A DNA stretch of 64,000 bases from Rhyacophila brunnea (Eukaryota; Arthropoda; Insecta; Trichoptera; Rhyacophilidae), in assembly GCA_022495005.1 (NCBI GenBank), contig JAGYXB010001072.1:1240001-1304000 (forward strand), written 5' to 3'. Positions 47,917-59,564 of this stretch are shown one piece after another. A program made the position numbers and the translations under genes. Each line of letters opens with the position of its first letter. The stretch's first letter is position 1. Below the pieces are notes generated by a model. The model worked only from the letters and a program-made list of their open reading frames with translations, was not told where the DNA came from and did not search any database.

Positions 47917-50212
47917 ATAGGTCTATAAGAGCTCAAAAATGAAAAAAAATGAAACTCCGATCGTAAAAACTGTTTTATGGAATAATACAAAACTCTCATC
48001 GATTCGAATTTAAATACGGTTTCCTTCAACGATGTAAGTATTATTTTTTATAATTTATTTTCTATTTATCACATTTAAAATATTTATCTTCAATTATTGC
48101 ATTACGCATTAATTTAATATTGCCATTAAATTTAGATGAGAATAGTCGAGTAAAATTTATCAAATATGATTCGAATGTAATACTTAAAAAATACTTATTT
48201 AAACTGTCATCAGAGTGTCTACAGCTACACTCTACACTTTTGTAATTAGATTTATTTTAAACATAGATATTTGTAAAAAATGTACGCAAGTAACGATTTT
48301 GAATCAACCCAAATCTAATAAGATTGAAATAATTGCAACATACCAATACTGGAGATAAAATTTAGTATGACGAGCAGGAAATGCCAATAAAAACAGTGTA
48401 TAATTGCAATTATTATAGCGTCATCCGTAGTCATTCAGTAAATAGAGTTAGTAGATTAGTGCTCCCACGAACACTAATAAATAATCGAATTGGTTGCAAT
48501 AGTTTTTATAATAATTAAAAAAAATATATAATAAATATAGAGATAAGGTAAAAACTGTGAACTTTATCTGGTAAATATGTCAATTGGTCTCGCTTTATCG
48601 ATGTGCCCACAAGTGCAGTCGACAGCGAAAACGTACATTAAACAAAATAGAATTTATAAAAACTCACAAGTTAAAAAAATGCTTCCTTCAAAACGTTTAT
48701 AATTGAAATCAAACGCGGCAAGGTTTTTAACCGGCGAGATGCTAGCCGCAAATTGATTACGGGGCGGCAAATTAGTGACAGTATGAAAAAAATCTGGACA
48801 TAAAATTTTGCAATAATGTGCTGTTTATTTTTTTAGACACTTCAGGATGTTATAGGTACTCAAAATGCAATTACCTAGACAATTTGCCATTTTTTCGCAG
48901 TCGATTCGACAATGCACTGAAAACGAAAATTTAATTCTTGTTAAGAAGTACATAATTGCAAAAATAAAAGTATGCAAACTACATAAGAGGTATCGGCAAA
49001 ATTATAAATATCCGTAAAATTAACTCAATTAATAAAAAAACCTACTTCGTAGTATCATCGAATGAATTATATTAAGAGCATCCATTCACCGATTAAAAGA
49101 TGTTTAATAAGGATCAAAATCTAAGAAAATTATGAATGGAAACAATTGATTACCTACTAAGTTTATGGTTTACGATATTTTAAAATATATTTCACGAACA
49201 AAAGATTCTGTAAAGTACGAGAAATTCAAAGTTTCGTAGCCAACGTTCCCATTAATTTTCGTTTGTACCTATATGCGGATTACAAACTCATTTTAGGTAA
49301 TTGTGCATAAACACAATCACTGCTAACCTTTCAATTACCCTTTAATTATTACATTTAAATAACACGTTAATTATATCTAATGGCCAACGACTCCAGTCGC
49401 GGTGTTCGCACTAAATGAGTTATCTCTTAAACTTAAATATTATTTATTTATTTAAAATAGTATTCTTTTAAACCTCTCGCGCTAATGTTTTAGAATATAG
49501 TCATATTTCAGTACATGCATGTGCAGTGGTGTTAACATTTTTTACATTTATTAATTTTTAAAAGCATTTATAAAACCATTAGTAATTTTTTTAAGTTTGA
49601 ACATGTACCGTTTAAAAAAAAATCGGTTAGGTACATGTTCAAACACGCGCGTTAACATCATTTTACTCCCTACTTTAATTATAGATTGTCAATTTATGGC
49701 TACGGCCGTATGTTGTAGCTTAACCACTGGGGAATGCCAAAAGAAATGGCGTATTTCAAAAAAACACTACCTTATTCTTAGGTCAATAACTATTATAAAG
49801 CAATCATTATTCGTAGGATGTTTATCACACTTGAATGGTCAAAGACATAGCTTATAATTAGTATCTTTATAATTATCTTCAAATGTGTTAATCTTGCTCA
49901 TTTTTTGAATAATAAACTCATCAAATTATTATGATACGAAAGCGAAAATTGTATAAGCCCCGTTCCCGACTTAGTGTTTTATCTGTTATCGCCAGTATCG
50001 CACACTACTTTCTACAACATTTCAGTGTGCAGGTAGGTGGTGGAAACATTTATGTGGACAAATATCTAGAAGTATATTCGTAGCAACTGATTAATTATTG
50101 TATCTAATTGATATCACGTGAGATCCTCTTTGTCGAAAGCTACCATATTTATTATCAAATTAGAATGTATACTTATGTATTTTTAGACGTTCATAGCAAA
50201 TTGAAGCGAACA
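47917..50212. other. Long stretch without a recognised gene
   Basis: AT-rich. The 86-codon plus frame at 49597-49857 starts inside the hairpin at 49596-49643 and has no domain I can name. Confidence 0.5.
49596..49643. repeat. Hairpin with perfect 14-bp arms
   Basis: TTTGAACATGTACC and GGTACATGTTCAAA face each other across a 20-base A-rich spacer. No flanking duplication was identified. It could be a minimal MITE or a fold-back scar. Confidence 0.85.
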
Positions 50213-50475
50213 TTTTCTTCTTCCTCCGCTAAGACCACATCTAATATTTGGGCCAAGCATGTGGCTACCACGTAGGGTCACTCGCCTGTCTTCACATGTC
50301 ATTCAAGCATCATAAATATCCACCATATACCACCTGCGGATAGTATTCAGCGTTCTTTTGGTAAGCTGAAATCCGGAATCTGAAAGGCAGATTGTGACTT
50401 TCTTGACTCATCCACAGGACATGGCCAAGGTAAATCCAAAGTAGCATCTTCCCCGTAGATGCTTGGCGAATCATC
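50213..50475 (-). mobile_element. LINE 3' end with GAA-type tail
   Basis: The minus strand reads WIYLGHVLWM (a LINE W-GHV-RM block) and then, after disruption, CGLSGGRRK before a GGAAGAAGAAAATG tail. The tail type matches the twin-primed LINE at 30841. Dead and 5'-truncated. Confidence 0.55.
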
Positions 50476-51189
50476 ACTGTAATTTTTGTGTATTGCGTTA
50501 TACCTATTGTGTACTATTTATTTCAGAATTTACCACAATCCACACCATAAGTGAATAATAAGTGAAAATAATTAATCTAACGAGACGTAAAATATATTAC
50601 TAACTATAAATAAGAGCGTATATAATTAGGTAAACAATAATGACGTGTTTTAATTTGCACCAACTGAGTTAAATGCGACAATAGAAAAAAGTATTATCGG
50701 TAATTATATTTGAGTGACGTGTATTGAAAGTCAGATAACTTTTTTCTATCTTATTTGAATACCTAACTCTGATAATGCTGATGCAAAATATCTATGCGAA
50801 AAAAGAAACAATTCGGAAGTTCTTTCATCGGCTTTCCGACAAAGTCAAGCGCAGTTTTGAATGAATTGGCAATTTACATTAAAACACTTACGGAAAAACT
50901 AACAGAGGATTGAAGATAGTGACCTTTTTCAATCTGCATTAAATGAACGACATTAATTCTTTATTAAAATATAAAATTCTTGTTTATATAATCACAATGT
51001 TATGTATTAAAAAAATATTCAGTCCAATTAGAAGGTACTTACTATAGTTGTGGTTATGTGTAAATATCGCGTATGTGTTACGTGTATAGTTTACTGGGAA
51101 AGAAAAAAATTAGAGAGGATGAAAGAGAAAGAAAAGTTTTCTAAACCAAATTTTTGACGATTTTTATGTCACAAAATGACTTGTTGATA
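50476..51189. other. Stretch without a recognised gene
   Basis: AT-rich; nothing recognised. Confidence 0.5.
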
Positions 51190-51350
51190 CAGTCGTGAAA
51201 AGGCGAACTACTCGAGCATACGCATGACGGAAGCCGTTCAGTATTTTGTCACTGTTGAGTGTGATTTTACCAAGCGCTGTGTATGACGTTATTATGTTCA
51301 GTTTTTGATACGAAGGGGGGAGGAAGATGAGATGTTGCTACATAAAAAAA
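51190..51350 (+). repeat. Dispersed repeat, family shared with 3545-3700
   Basis: ACGCATGACGGAAGCCGTTC then AGTATTTTGTCACTGTT at about 51219-51256 matches the core of the first copy, with the GAAGGGGGGAGGA block 3' of it. Family unidentified. Confidence 0.5.
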
Positions 51351-51523
51351 AACTATGAACTAATTATCTATGTAGCCACATATAAGAACTTGCCATCTCA
51401 AAAGTGAAGAGTTTGGTTGGGGTGTAATAAAATCAACTTCGGCAATGACTTAGTTATGAATCATTATAACCGAACCTGAATTATTCTAACTCACGTTTGA
51501 ATTAGTTTCCATACCTAAATTTT

Positions 51524-51558
51524 GTTCATATCGAAGGGATCCACCCTTCGATATGAAC
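51524..51558. repeat. Perfect hairpin at the left end of a hAT element
   Basis: GTTCATATCGAAGGG and its exact inverse face each other across ATCCA. The first eight bases are the target duplication and the next seven are the element's CGAAGGG end block, so target plus end sequence has been copied in inverse orientation. The usual terminal CAGTGG is missing. Confidence 0.9.
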
Positions 51559-51921
51559 GTAGGCTGTTAAGATCCGACATAAATAGTGCACACTAAACTA
51601 AGTCAGTCATACGTATTGGTTTTTATTGATCTAAGTCCAAGAATACAAATCGCAGATAGTGTTGGTTAGTTTTTAAATTTCAATTAAACCCTGCGTATAT
51701 CAAGTCATAATATATAATAGTAAAAAAAAATATCTAAAATTATGCTATTATCTATGTATTATGTTTGGTTTAGGCAGGGTTTAATGAATTAAAAAAAACT
51801 AACCAGCACCATCTGCCATTTTGAATATTAGTTAAATGACAACAAATAAGTATGACTGACATAGTTTCTTGTGCACTATTTATTTCGGATCTTAACACTC
51901 TATATCCACTCATCGCCACTG
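51532..51921. mobile_element. hAT element, 22607 family, with rearranged left end
   Basis: The right end CATCGCCACTG is intact and is followed by GTTCATAT (51922-51929). The same GTTCATAT stands at 51524-51531 on the left, a perfect 8-bp duplication. The interior is colinear with 22607-23079: GTAGGCTGTTAAGATCCGAC, GTGTTGGTTAG, AAACCCTGC, GGTTTAGGCAGGGTTTAATG and AACCAGCACCATCTG. The left terminus is disrupted by the hairpin at 51524-51558. No coding capacity. Confidence 0.85.
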
Positions 51922-51929
51922 GTTCATAT

Positions 51930-52584
51930 AAATAATAAATAACTGTAGTGGGCTGTTTTCGAAAACGTTAATGTTTTTTTTTTCAATGTGAGTTAGAATA
52001 GTTGTGCATTTGGGTGACAAATAAGTCAATCCAAAAAAGATGAGTTATAAACTAGAATAATTAAACACTATTATATGAGGCATTCAATATAATAGTAGTC
52101 AAATAAAAACAGTGGTTGGTTCGAGTTTTTGTGGTATGCTGTGCGCTGAATGCCATTAAAAGCTCTTTACCGCGATGGACTGGTCATGTTTTGTAAATTT
52201 TCCTACATTGAGTCACTTATGAAGCGTGTAATTATATCGCGGCGTGTCGACTCGGACTGACTTTTTGTCATAATACCTCGCCGACGCTTTCGGCGCACGC
52301 GCTCCCGTCATAATTTAAAACTTTTTTAAATCTCTTGTGCACACGTTACCGGATAGACTAGTTCTAATTGAAGATGTTTTTAATTGAAAATAAAGAAAGG
52401 AAGGCGTACGCGGTAAATGAAAATATATACGTTGGAAAATTCAATAAAATTGTCGATTACGCCATAGTGCCTTAAAGCTCAAGACATGCTTAACGTTAAT
52501 CTCAAAACGACTTGAACAAAAAAACTGTAAAAAGTATAACATTATATACATAATTTGAAAAAAAAAACTTCTGAGAAATATATA
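51930..52584. other. Stretch without a recognised gene
   Basis: AT-rich, with a CpG-richer patch at 52240-52310; nothing recognised. Confidence 0.5.
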
Positions 52585-52675
52585 ACGAATAGAAAAAATA
52601 CGACTCCCAATAGGATTCGACCCTGCGACCCCCGGGATTCACGCAATCGCGATTTCGTTACGTTATAATAAACAT
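52585..52675 (-). mobile_element. tRNA-derived SINE scrap, family 2
   Basis: A B box (GGGTCGAATCC, about 52613-52623) and CCGGGGGTCGCA are seen on the minus strand, then CTATTGGGAGTCGTATTTTT and an AT-rich tail. The layout resembles 35420-35520. The A box is lost. Confidence 0.6.
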
Positions 52676-52819
52676 CTGAAGTGATCCTGACACCGGTTAG
52701 TAACTAAGTTAATTCAATACTTTGATTTAAAATATAACAGCCGATTGTCAATTAACGTTATTTAGAAAGCGCTTCATAGAGCATTGAAAAAACCAGTACT
52801 TAACTTCGTCGCAATTATA

Positions 52820-53150
52820 TAGGGTACGTATAGCTTAGTGGTCAGTACACATGGACGCGAATCTCGGGGTGTCTTTTTTCAAGCGGTTATATATATTTCT
52901 CAGAAGTGTTTCCAAATTTTGTTTTTTTGGCATTCAGAGACTTACTGCTTATGGGGAAATTTTGGTAGCTATTCGTTCCATTTATTAGATTTCTCTGGAT
53001 ACGACAATCTGGATCGTGCCCTGGAGTCACAGCATTGGAGGAGAGTGTTCTGCTACTACTCCACTGTGAGCGCTGTGTACTTTATTGAAACAATATATAT
53101 TTCAATATATTACTTCATAATAAACAAAACATCTTATTCAAATATAAATC
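52820..53150 (+). mobile_element. SINE-like unit overlapping an open frame
   Basis: An A-box-like TAGCTTAGTGGTCAGTACA at 52831 and a weak B box (ACGCGAATCTCG, 52855) start the unit. CTCAGAAGTGTTTCCAAATT at 52898 recurs in the SINE at 13638. A 113-codon frame (52838-53179) crosses it. Its LESQHWRRVFCYYSTV part has a LINE-like W-R pattern, but no domain is clear and I do not regard it as a gene. Confidence 0.45.
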
Positions 53151-53565
53151 ATTATACAGGTATGTATTATTTTACATAACAAAATTGAATAAACCACAAT
53201 CTTTCTAGATCAATTTATTTAATAATAAAATAATAATTATAGTGAGTAATATAAATAAAGTGTTCCTTGATTGACATCCTTAAATTTTGTGTATATTCAG
53301 TATTGAAGAGCATGAAAGTCATTAAAACCCATTTAGTGCTGACACCGCGATTGGCGCGGTTTGGAGCAGTTGGCCATTTGATATAATTAACGTGTTATTT
53401 AAATGTGATAATTAAAATGTAATTAAAACTTCAGCAGTGATTATCATCTAACACCATCAATAATCTTGTTAGTAATAAATTAACTTGTTATTTTTGCTTT
53501 TTCATCGGCGGAATTTGGATACCTACGTAGTTGTCAAAATAATTCGCATAAGTAAGTCATTGACA

Positions 53566-53650
53566 GGTCGGTAGCTTAACGGATACAATCGCTCACCTGG
53601 ACAATAGATGAGGTGAGTTCAGATCCCACTCAGGAATATGTTTATAACGT
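53566..53650 (+). mobile_element. tRNA-derived SINE head
   Basis: A box TAGCTTAACGGATA (53572-53585) and B box GAGTTCAGATCCC (53615-53627) with tRNA-like spacing on the plus strand, followed by an AT-rich body. Not a working tRNA: no acceptor stem pairs. Confidence 0.65.
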
Positions 53651-56624
53651 TTGAGAAAAAATATGTATTCAAATTAATTTAAAATAACAACTTACACTAA
53701 GAACAACTTTAAAATTACAAGATCACAATTTATACCACCATTGAACAATTAATTACCTCAGTAACGTTTAAAATCAGGTGAAATAACCAGAATTATGTTT
53801 GCGAATACTGCTTGAACGAATATATAAATTTAATAGGCCAGAGTTGATACGATAATTAAATCTCAGGTAATTAAAGTAGGTATGTAATGGAATAACCAAT
53901 CAAGTTAACGCTTCATAAACATGCCGGGTCAATCATTAACTGTTTGCCGAAGATTATGAAGTGCAGGTAGTAAGTATAAACATAATAATATAACCCATGG
54001 AAGGCCAGTAAAAAGTATTTTTAAAATTAAGTTATACACTATACGTAGTCTACAGCAGTGTATCTCAAAATTTTTGGGCCTGTGACCTTGTTTTTGCCCT
54101 CCTCCTCGATAATAGTATTTCGGCATTATTAAAAAAAATATTACAACGCAGAAATGTAATTATATTTTGTTTTATTTTTGTGTGTAATAATTGACGTTTC
54201 CATTAAATAGTCATCCTTGTGACTAGTGAAAACTAGCAAGTTGTTTAAAGTCTGGTTGCAATGTTGTCAGTGACAAATAAAAAAGGTCGCCTCTATTCAT
54301 GGTTACGAGATTTGAGAGTAGACGAGTATCTCGACTGAATTCAGATTCAACAAAAACATATACAAAATAAGCCTTCACCACGATTTTTCAATACTTTTCA
54401 TCCATAATTAATTATTTTCGTTTTATTTTATTGACGAACTATCGTATTACTTTGCAGCTTTATGAGACTTTCTTGTAATTTAATTTCAATATTAATTCCA
54501 TTCAGATTACATGGGTTTATGGTTTATCAAATTTTAATTGTTTTCATTGTTTTTTTTTTAAATCTATTTTTAGTTTATTTTTTTGGCCACATGACCCCCG
54601 GCTGAGAAATTGCTAAGTATAGGTATCTACCACTTAATAACATTGAAATGTCTGTATTTTTGTTCTCGTTTATTCCATTATAACTCAAAAACTGCGCTAG
54701 ACGAATGTCGATGAAACGTACAATACATTGTCAGTATAAATTTAGTAGATTTTATCTTAATATCTTAAAAAAATTCATAGTTACAAGACACAACTGCTCG
54801 TGAAGTGATAACATAGCAGCGTTGGAACGGTGTGGTGAGGGTAAAAAAATCGCATGCCAATATCCGCACGTTGCCGAATAATGCACTTGGAATAAAACAT
54901 TAATAACAAGTGTGTAAAGTGGGTTAATATCAGAAGTAATTGGGGGGAGATGAATTGAGGTGCGGGAAGAGGTAGCTTTGGTATTGTCATCGCAAGAAAG
55001 CTCGATTCGATATAAATATAAAAAAAAATCAAGTTATTATACACAACACTTGAAATGAGGATTATTCCAAAACTCTTTGTTGTCAGTGGGGTAAAACAAG
55101 ATATTGTGTGGCGAAAATAAATATATTTTACCAGTGCGCTGATTTTAGTGTTAACCATCACCATCTCGTTAGAAGATTTAAAATTAAAGAAACATGAAAG
55201 GGGTTTGTTATTAATTTATTATGATAACAATAATATGAAAGTAATGTGTGGGAAGCGAGTGCAAATATTTCTCCGAGGTGGTAAAATATGTTTTTACATC
55301 CGTAGACTTAAATCGTTTAAAAATAATGCATATTATAAACTGAGTAATCGAGTCTGAAAGATATTAATATTATAACGAGTGTTTCAATAATACATAGCGT
55401 AGTCATGTATACTAATAATTAAATTTGAGTACTGTCTGAGAAATGGTAGGTACTTATATATAAAATATGATGTAATAACACACTTGCAATAATTCATAAT
55501 GAGCGAGGAAAGTATTAGCGGTGAAAAGACAAGGTGCGGTTAGATGGTTGCGCGGCTAAATCCAACCGTTGTCAATCTTGTGGGGTCACTCAAGGAACTG
55601 AAGGAAATATAATGGCTGGTTCAACTCATTTCATTTTCCTCCGTTGCGGGTGAGTAGGGTTTTGCACGTGGCAGCGTTTGTGGTACAGCTTACCGCGATG
55701 TACCTACTGATTTTTGATAAGTAGGGTTTGGAGCTGTAGTCTGTATGGGTGACGTTGAAATGCGGTCGATAAAAGCTTCATCAAAGTAGGTACGAAAATT
55801 GTTTCTGCCTTGATTTCTAATAAGTAGGGTTAGGCAAGACGCGGCCGGGACAGTGACGTCACGTGGTTAGTCGAAACGAAATATTACTCTTTTCAAAGCG
55901 CACATGCGCCGATGCAACATTATTCTTTTCTACCTGCGGCCCACGTACAGTTAAATTTGTTGCATGCGAAAGCATACTTATGTATTTTTAACAAAACCAT
56001 CGCATTGATTGAAGTACATTAGGTTGCATGTTTTTTTATGAATGACAACTAAACCACATCGACAAATACGACATGTTGTGGTCGAGACTAGTTTTTATGT
56101 GCGACCGGGCTTATGTGCAGGCAAACTGTGATACTAGAAATAGTTTCAAAAACCTAAGGCACTCGCAAGATTTCCTCCCAGCACTACATACGCCAAGGAT
56201 TGATAGAGATGTCGATAAAGTATAAGAATATAGAATGCAGTAGGTAAGGTTATCATGGCAAAAGTTTGGCGCCATTACTCGAGCAAGATTTGGAGGTGAT
56301 AAGGTCCGGCGACAGGACGAGGCCCGCGTATCTCGCCACCCAAAACTTTACCCGTAATTAATACGAGTAGCCTTTCGAGAAAACAGAGGCGGATAAATGG
56401 GGCCCATGAAATTAATGAATACACTCGCTGATATTTTTATATTTATTTACTTGTACATGTTCTTCTACATATAAAAGCTCGACCAATATTTAAGAAGGCG
56501 TAAAGCAGAAATAGGACGGTGCGCACAGATTATGAAATGATGGTGCATGTTGGAAATAATGCGGAATAACCAAAAAAACCAAGGGATGAGGGAGACAGGA
56601 GTAGGCAATGTGACAGTGTGACAA
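53651..56624. other. Long stretch without a recognised gene
   Basis: Mostly AT-rich. Frames at 53929-54126, 54781-55164 and 55148-55357 lack recognisable domains. The part 55560-56400 is more balanced and contains the repeated 22-bp block listed below, but no exon I can support. Confidence 0.5.
55708..55832 (+). repeat. Pair of 22-bp near repeats
   Basis: TGATTTTTGATAAGTAGGGT at 55708 and TGATTTCTAATAAGTAGGGT at 55811, with a shorter relative (GTGAGTAGGGTTTTG) at about 55650. Spacing is about 60-100 bp. Purpose unknown. Confidence 0.6.
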
Positions 56625-56775
56625 AGTTTATAAGGACCGCCTAAAACTCACTGGATCGAAGAAGTCATATTCGCAGATGTACATTTCAGCAAAATACTAG
56701 TGATCGACAAGAGCGAAATAGGCACGATGAAGCCTTCATCCAGGAGTGGATTAACCCTGACTGATGATGATGAAG
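56625..56775 (+). mobile_element. Decayed 3' end of an RTE-type LINE
   Basis: KTHWIEEVIFADVHFSKILV (from about 56645) and, after a frameshift, EAFIQEWINPD before TGATGATGATGA (about 56760). It matches the 17215 copy in order and ending. The minus frame 56648-56917 is its shadow. Confidence 0.75.
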
Positions 56776-59462
56776 TTGATGTAAGTTTATAAAAAAGTGA
56801 TATCGTTACGCAAAATATGATTAAAAGTCTGTATTTTTTTTTAAATAGCTCAAGTGTAATAGGTAATACGTTGTCAAAATTTTTGTTGAGATTCAGCGTA
56901 TAGAAAATACAACACAAAATATTTGCTGAAAAATCTGAGACACCAGTAACCGTGTAGGTACACTAGCAATATTGGAGATTGGCGAGGCAGAAAAGAGCCA
57001 AGAAAATTCTGAATAGCTATAGGTATACATCGAATCACCCTGTAACTACTTGTCCTTAACCTATTAAGGATAACACAATAATAGTTATACTTTTCAATTA
57101 AATATAACTCAGATATTTTTTAATTGATAGTTTTTTTGTTTACATACCATTATCAAGACTAGAATTTTAATAATACGTAATTGATTTCAACGTAAATGAA
57201 ATAAATGCGGCTATTAGTTTCAATGTCAATAGTCTCCATATTTCACCATTTTGAGATAATCGTAAAAAATCGTCAAGTACATATTAAGACTTAAAATATA
57301 ATATTTTCTTTTTGCAAAAATATTAAGTCAACAATTAGAAATTCCGAAAGAAAATGTCCTTAACCGTGTCCGGAAATTTGTACGTATGCAGTTCGCCGTA
57401 TTACACTTCACCGTAAAATGTTGTACCTATCGGAAATATATAAAAATATTAAAGACCGCCTAACCTTATTAGGTTGTATAGTACTGAAATAAATTTCATG
57501 CATAAATAAAACATGTGTAGCTGTCAGTATATTAGTGATCAAATATCTATTTTTAATGTATCAAATTATTCGACCGCAATAATAAATTCCCAGGACTCAT
57601 ATACCGGTAAACAACCATTTACCTATATCAGCAGATTGATTAGCGATATTAAATACGGGATCGCAATGGAAAATTAGTCTAATATTCATTCCCATAGTAT
57701 CATATTATATTATAACTGTAATAATAAATAAAATTCACAGCTACTCGTATTTAAACCGCTGACTCGTTCAATATATTTATGTACTAGAATACAATGTTTA
57801 GGTATTACTTTTGACTGTATAAATTACGAATAATGATTTATCAAAATGTCACTCGAATATACGTTTCCAGTCTGTTACCATCGCAGTCTCTATATCGCTT
57901 CGCCCAACATCTGATTGTACCGAGATGCGGACCTCGGATCCGTACCTATCATAAGTTTAGTATTGTAACATAACTGCTGTAACATACTAGTGTACCAACC
58001 GTTACGCCTAATAAAATTCGCTCCTGCATACATCTTCGACTTCTTCATCATCATCCTCAACACCATAACCTACGACACATCGACGACTCCCGACGTGATA
58101 TGAACACGCATCGAACACCAACACATGGTTCATGTCGGTTTACAGGAAGCCAGCGGCAAACAAATTTTGAAAATAGCCGATGTACCTACCTACTGGATTA
58201 TTTGTTAGGTTAGGTTTTGTTTTCTTTCTTGAATTAAAATAATGATAGCGTTATTATCAGATATTTGAAACCAATCAATATCAAATTAATGTTCATATTG
58301 AATCTAAGAAAATTGGAAAAAAAATATTGTCTGCAATGCTCCACGAACAACGCGTAATTTTTTCATTTCGGTGGTATATACGGTCGTCCCTTTCCGATAA
58401 GAAAGCTCACGGCGAACTGTGCTACGGTGAAATGTAATACGTACAACTTAACCGTCCTTAACACCCAATTTATATCTACGCACTACCTACTAATATTACT
58501 AGATACTTTTATAAAGTAGTGTTGAAAAAGTGTGAAGAAATAAACTGGTTTTGACTTTTTATTATTAAGAAGTGTTTTTAATGTTTGTTTGAGTATGCAT
58601 TGTTTAACAATGGTTAGTCCGCAGACGGTTATAAAATGTAGATTGGTCCGGTTTATTAGAACGGCAACTTCCGATTCGCTATGTGATAAGAAGAGACCTT
58701 AAATAAATAACCGGTGCGATATGCTCCGTTTATACTTTGTTTTCTTACGTAAAGTTCAATATGTTTTTAACGTTCAGAGAGCTTTTAAAAAAGAATGCTT
58801 TATGTAATCAGATATGAAATCGGCTCAGAATAGTTACCATACTGGTATCATTATAATAAATTAAAATCAGATATGTTCGCAGTTTACGATTTAGGTTTAT
58901 CATCAGCCGTCGAAAATATACTTCAGTAATGTTAGATGAGAACACATTTAATATAGTGTAACACATGTCCATCATGGTCTTATTCTTATTACCTTATAAT
59001 AGGTATATATTTGTCTTGAATTATCTATAACGAATGTGAGAGATCATATGAAAATATGTAAACGAGAGCGAGATAGGGAGACGACATATTAAAAATACAC
59101 ATAAACTCAAATTGTAAATTTGAAAAATATATGAATATAGGAATCGTTTATTTTAATCGGGTCGTGAAAGAAAACACATGATATTCTCATAATAGTTTGA
59201 CAGATGCTTACAGTGCAGTAATAATCATATCGAGTATACATATCGAAAGTATTAAACGACATTACAATTAATTTGATCGACAAATAAGTATATTATGGTG
59301 CCGGATGGAAAACACGATTTTGAAAATGACATATCTCTGATAATGTCAATCTATACGAATAATCTCGAATCAAATGAAAGTAATATCGGAAATGGATAAA
59401 TCGAAGGGAAAGTGTTAGTATAATAGGGATAGGGGTGCAATATACACAAGCAATCAAAAAAT
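56776..59462. other. Long stretch without a recognised gene
   Basis: AT-rich; a TTCATCATCATCCTC tract at about 58044 could be another LINE tail but has no coding next to it. Confidence 0.5.
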
Positions 59463-59564
59463 ATGGACATTATGGATGAGGAAGAACCATCAGCCAAGCG
59501 TCGCCACTTGACAAATGAACGTGTTCAGCGAGGTTATGTCGGCGAACAGCTTAGGGTGATCTAA
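59463..59564 (+). other. Short open frame, possible first exon
   Basis: 33 codons from an ATG, with MDEEEPSAKRRHLTNERVQR in the first half. An acidic start followed by KRR looks like the N-terminus of a nuclear protein. It stays open until a TAA at 59562-59564, with a weak donor-like CTTAG/GGTGAT just before. There is no downstream exon and no family match. It is probably chance, but its composition differs from the surrounding DNA. Confidence 0.2.

Noticed and set aside
47679..48029. 116-codon minus frame
   Set aside because: Crosses the right end and duplication of a hAT element; no domain.
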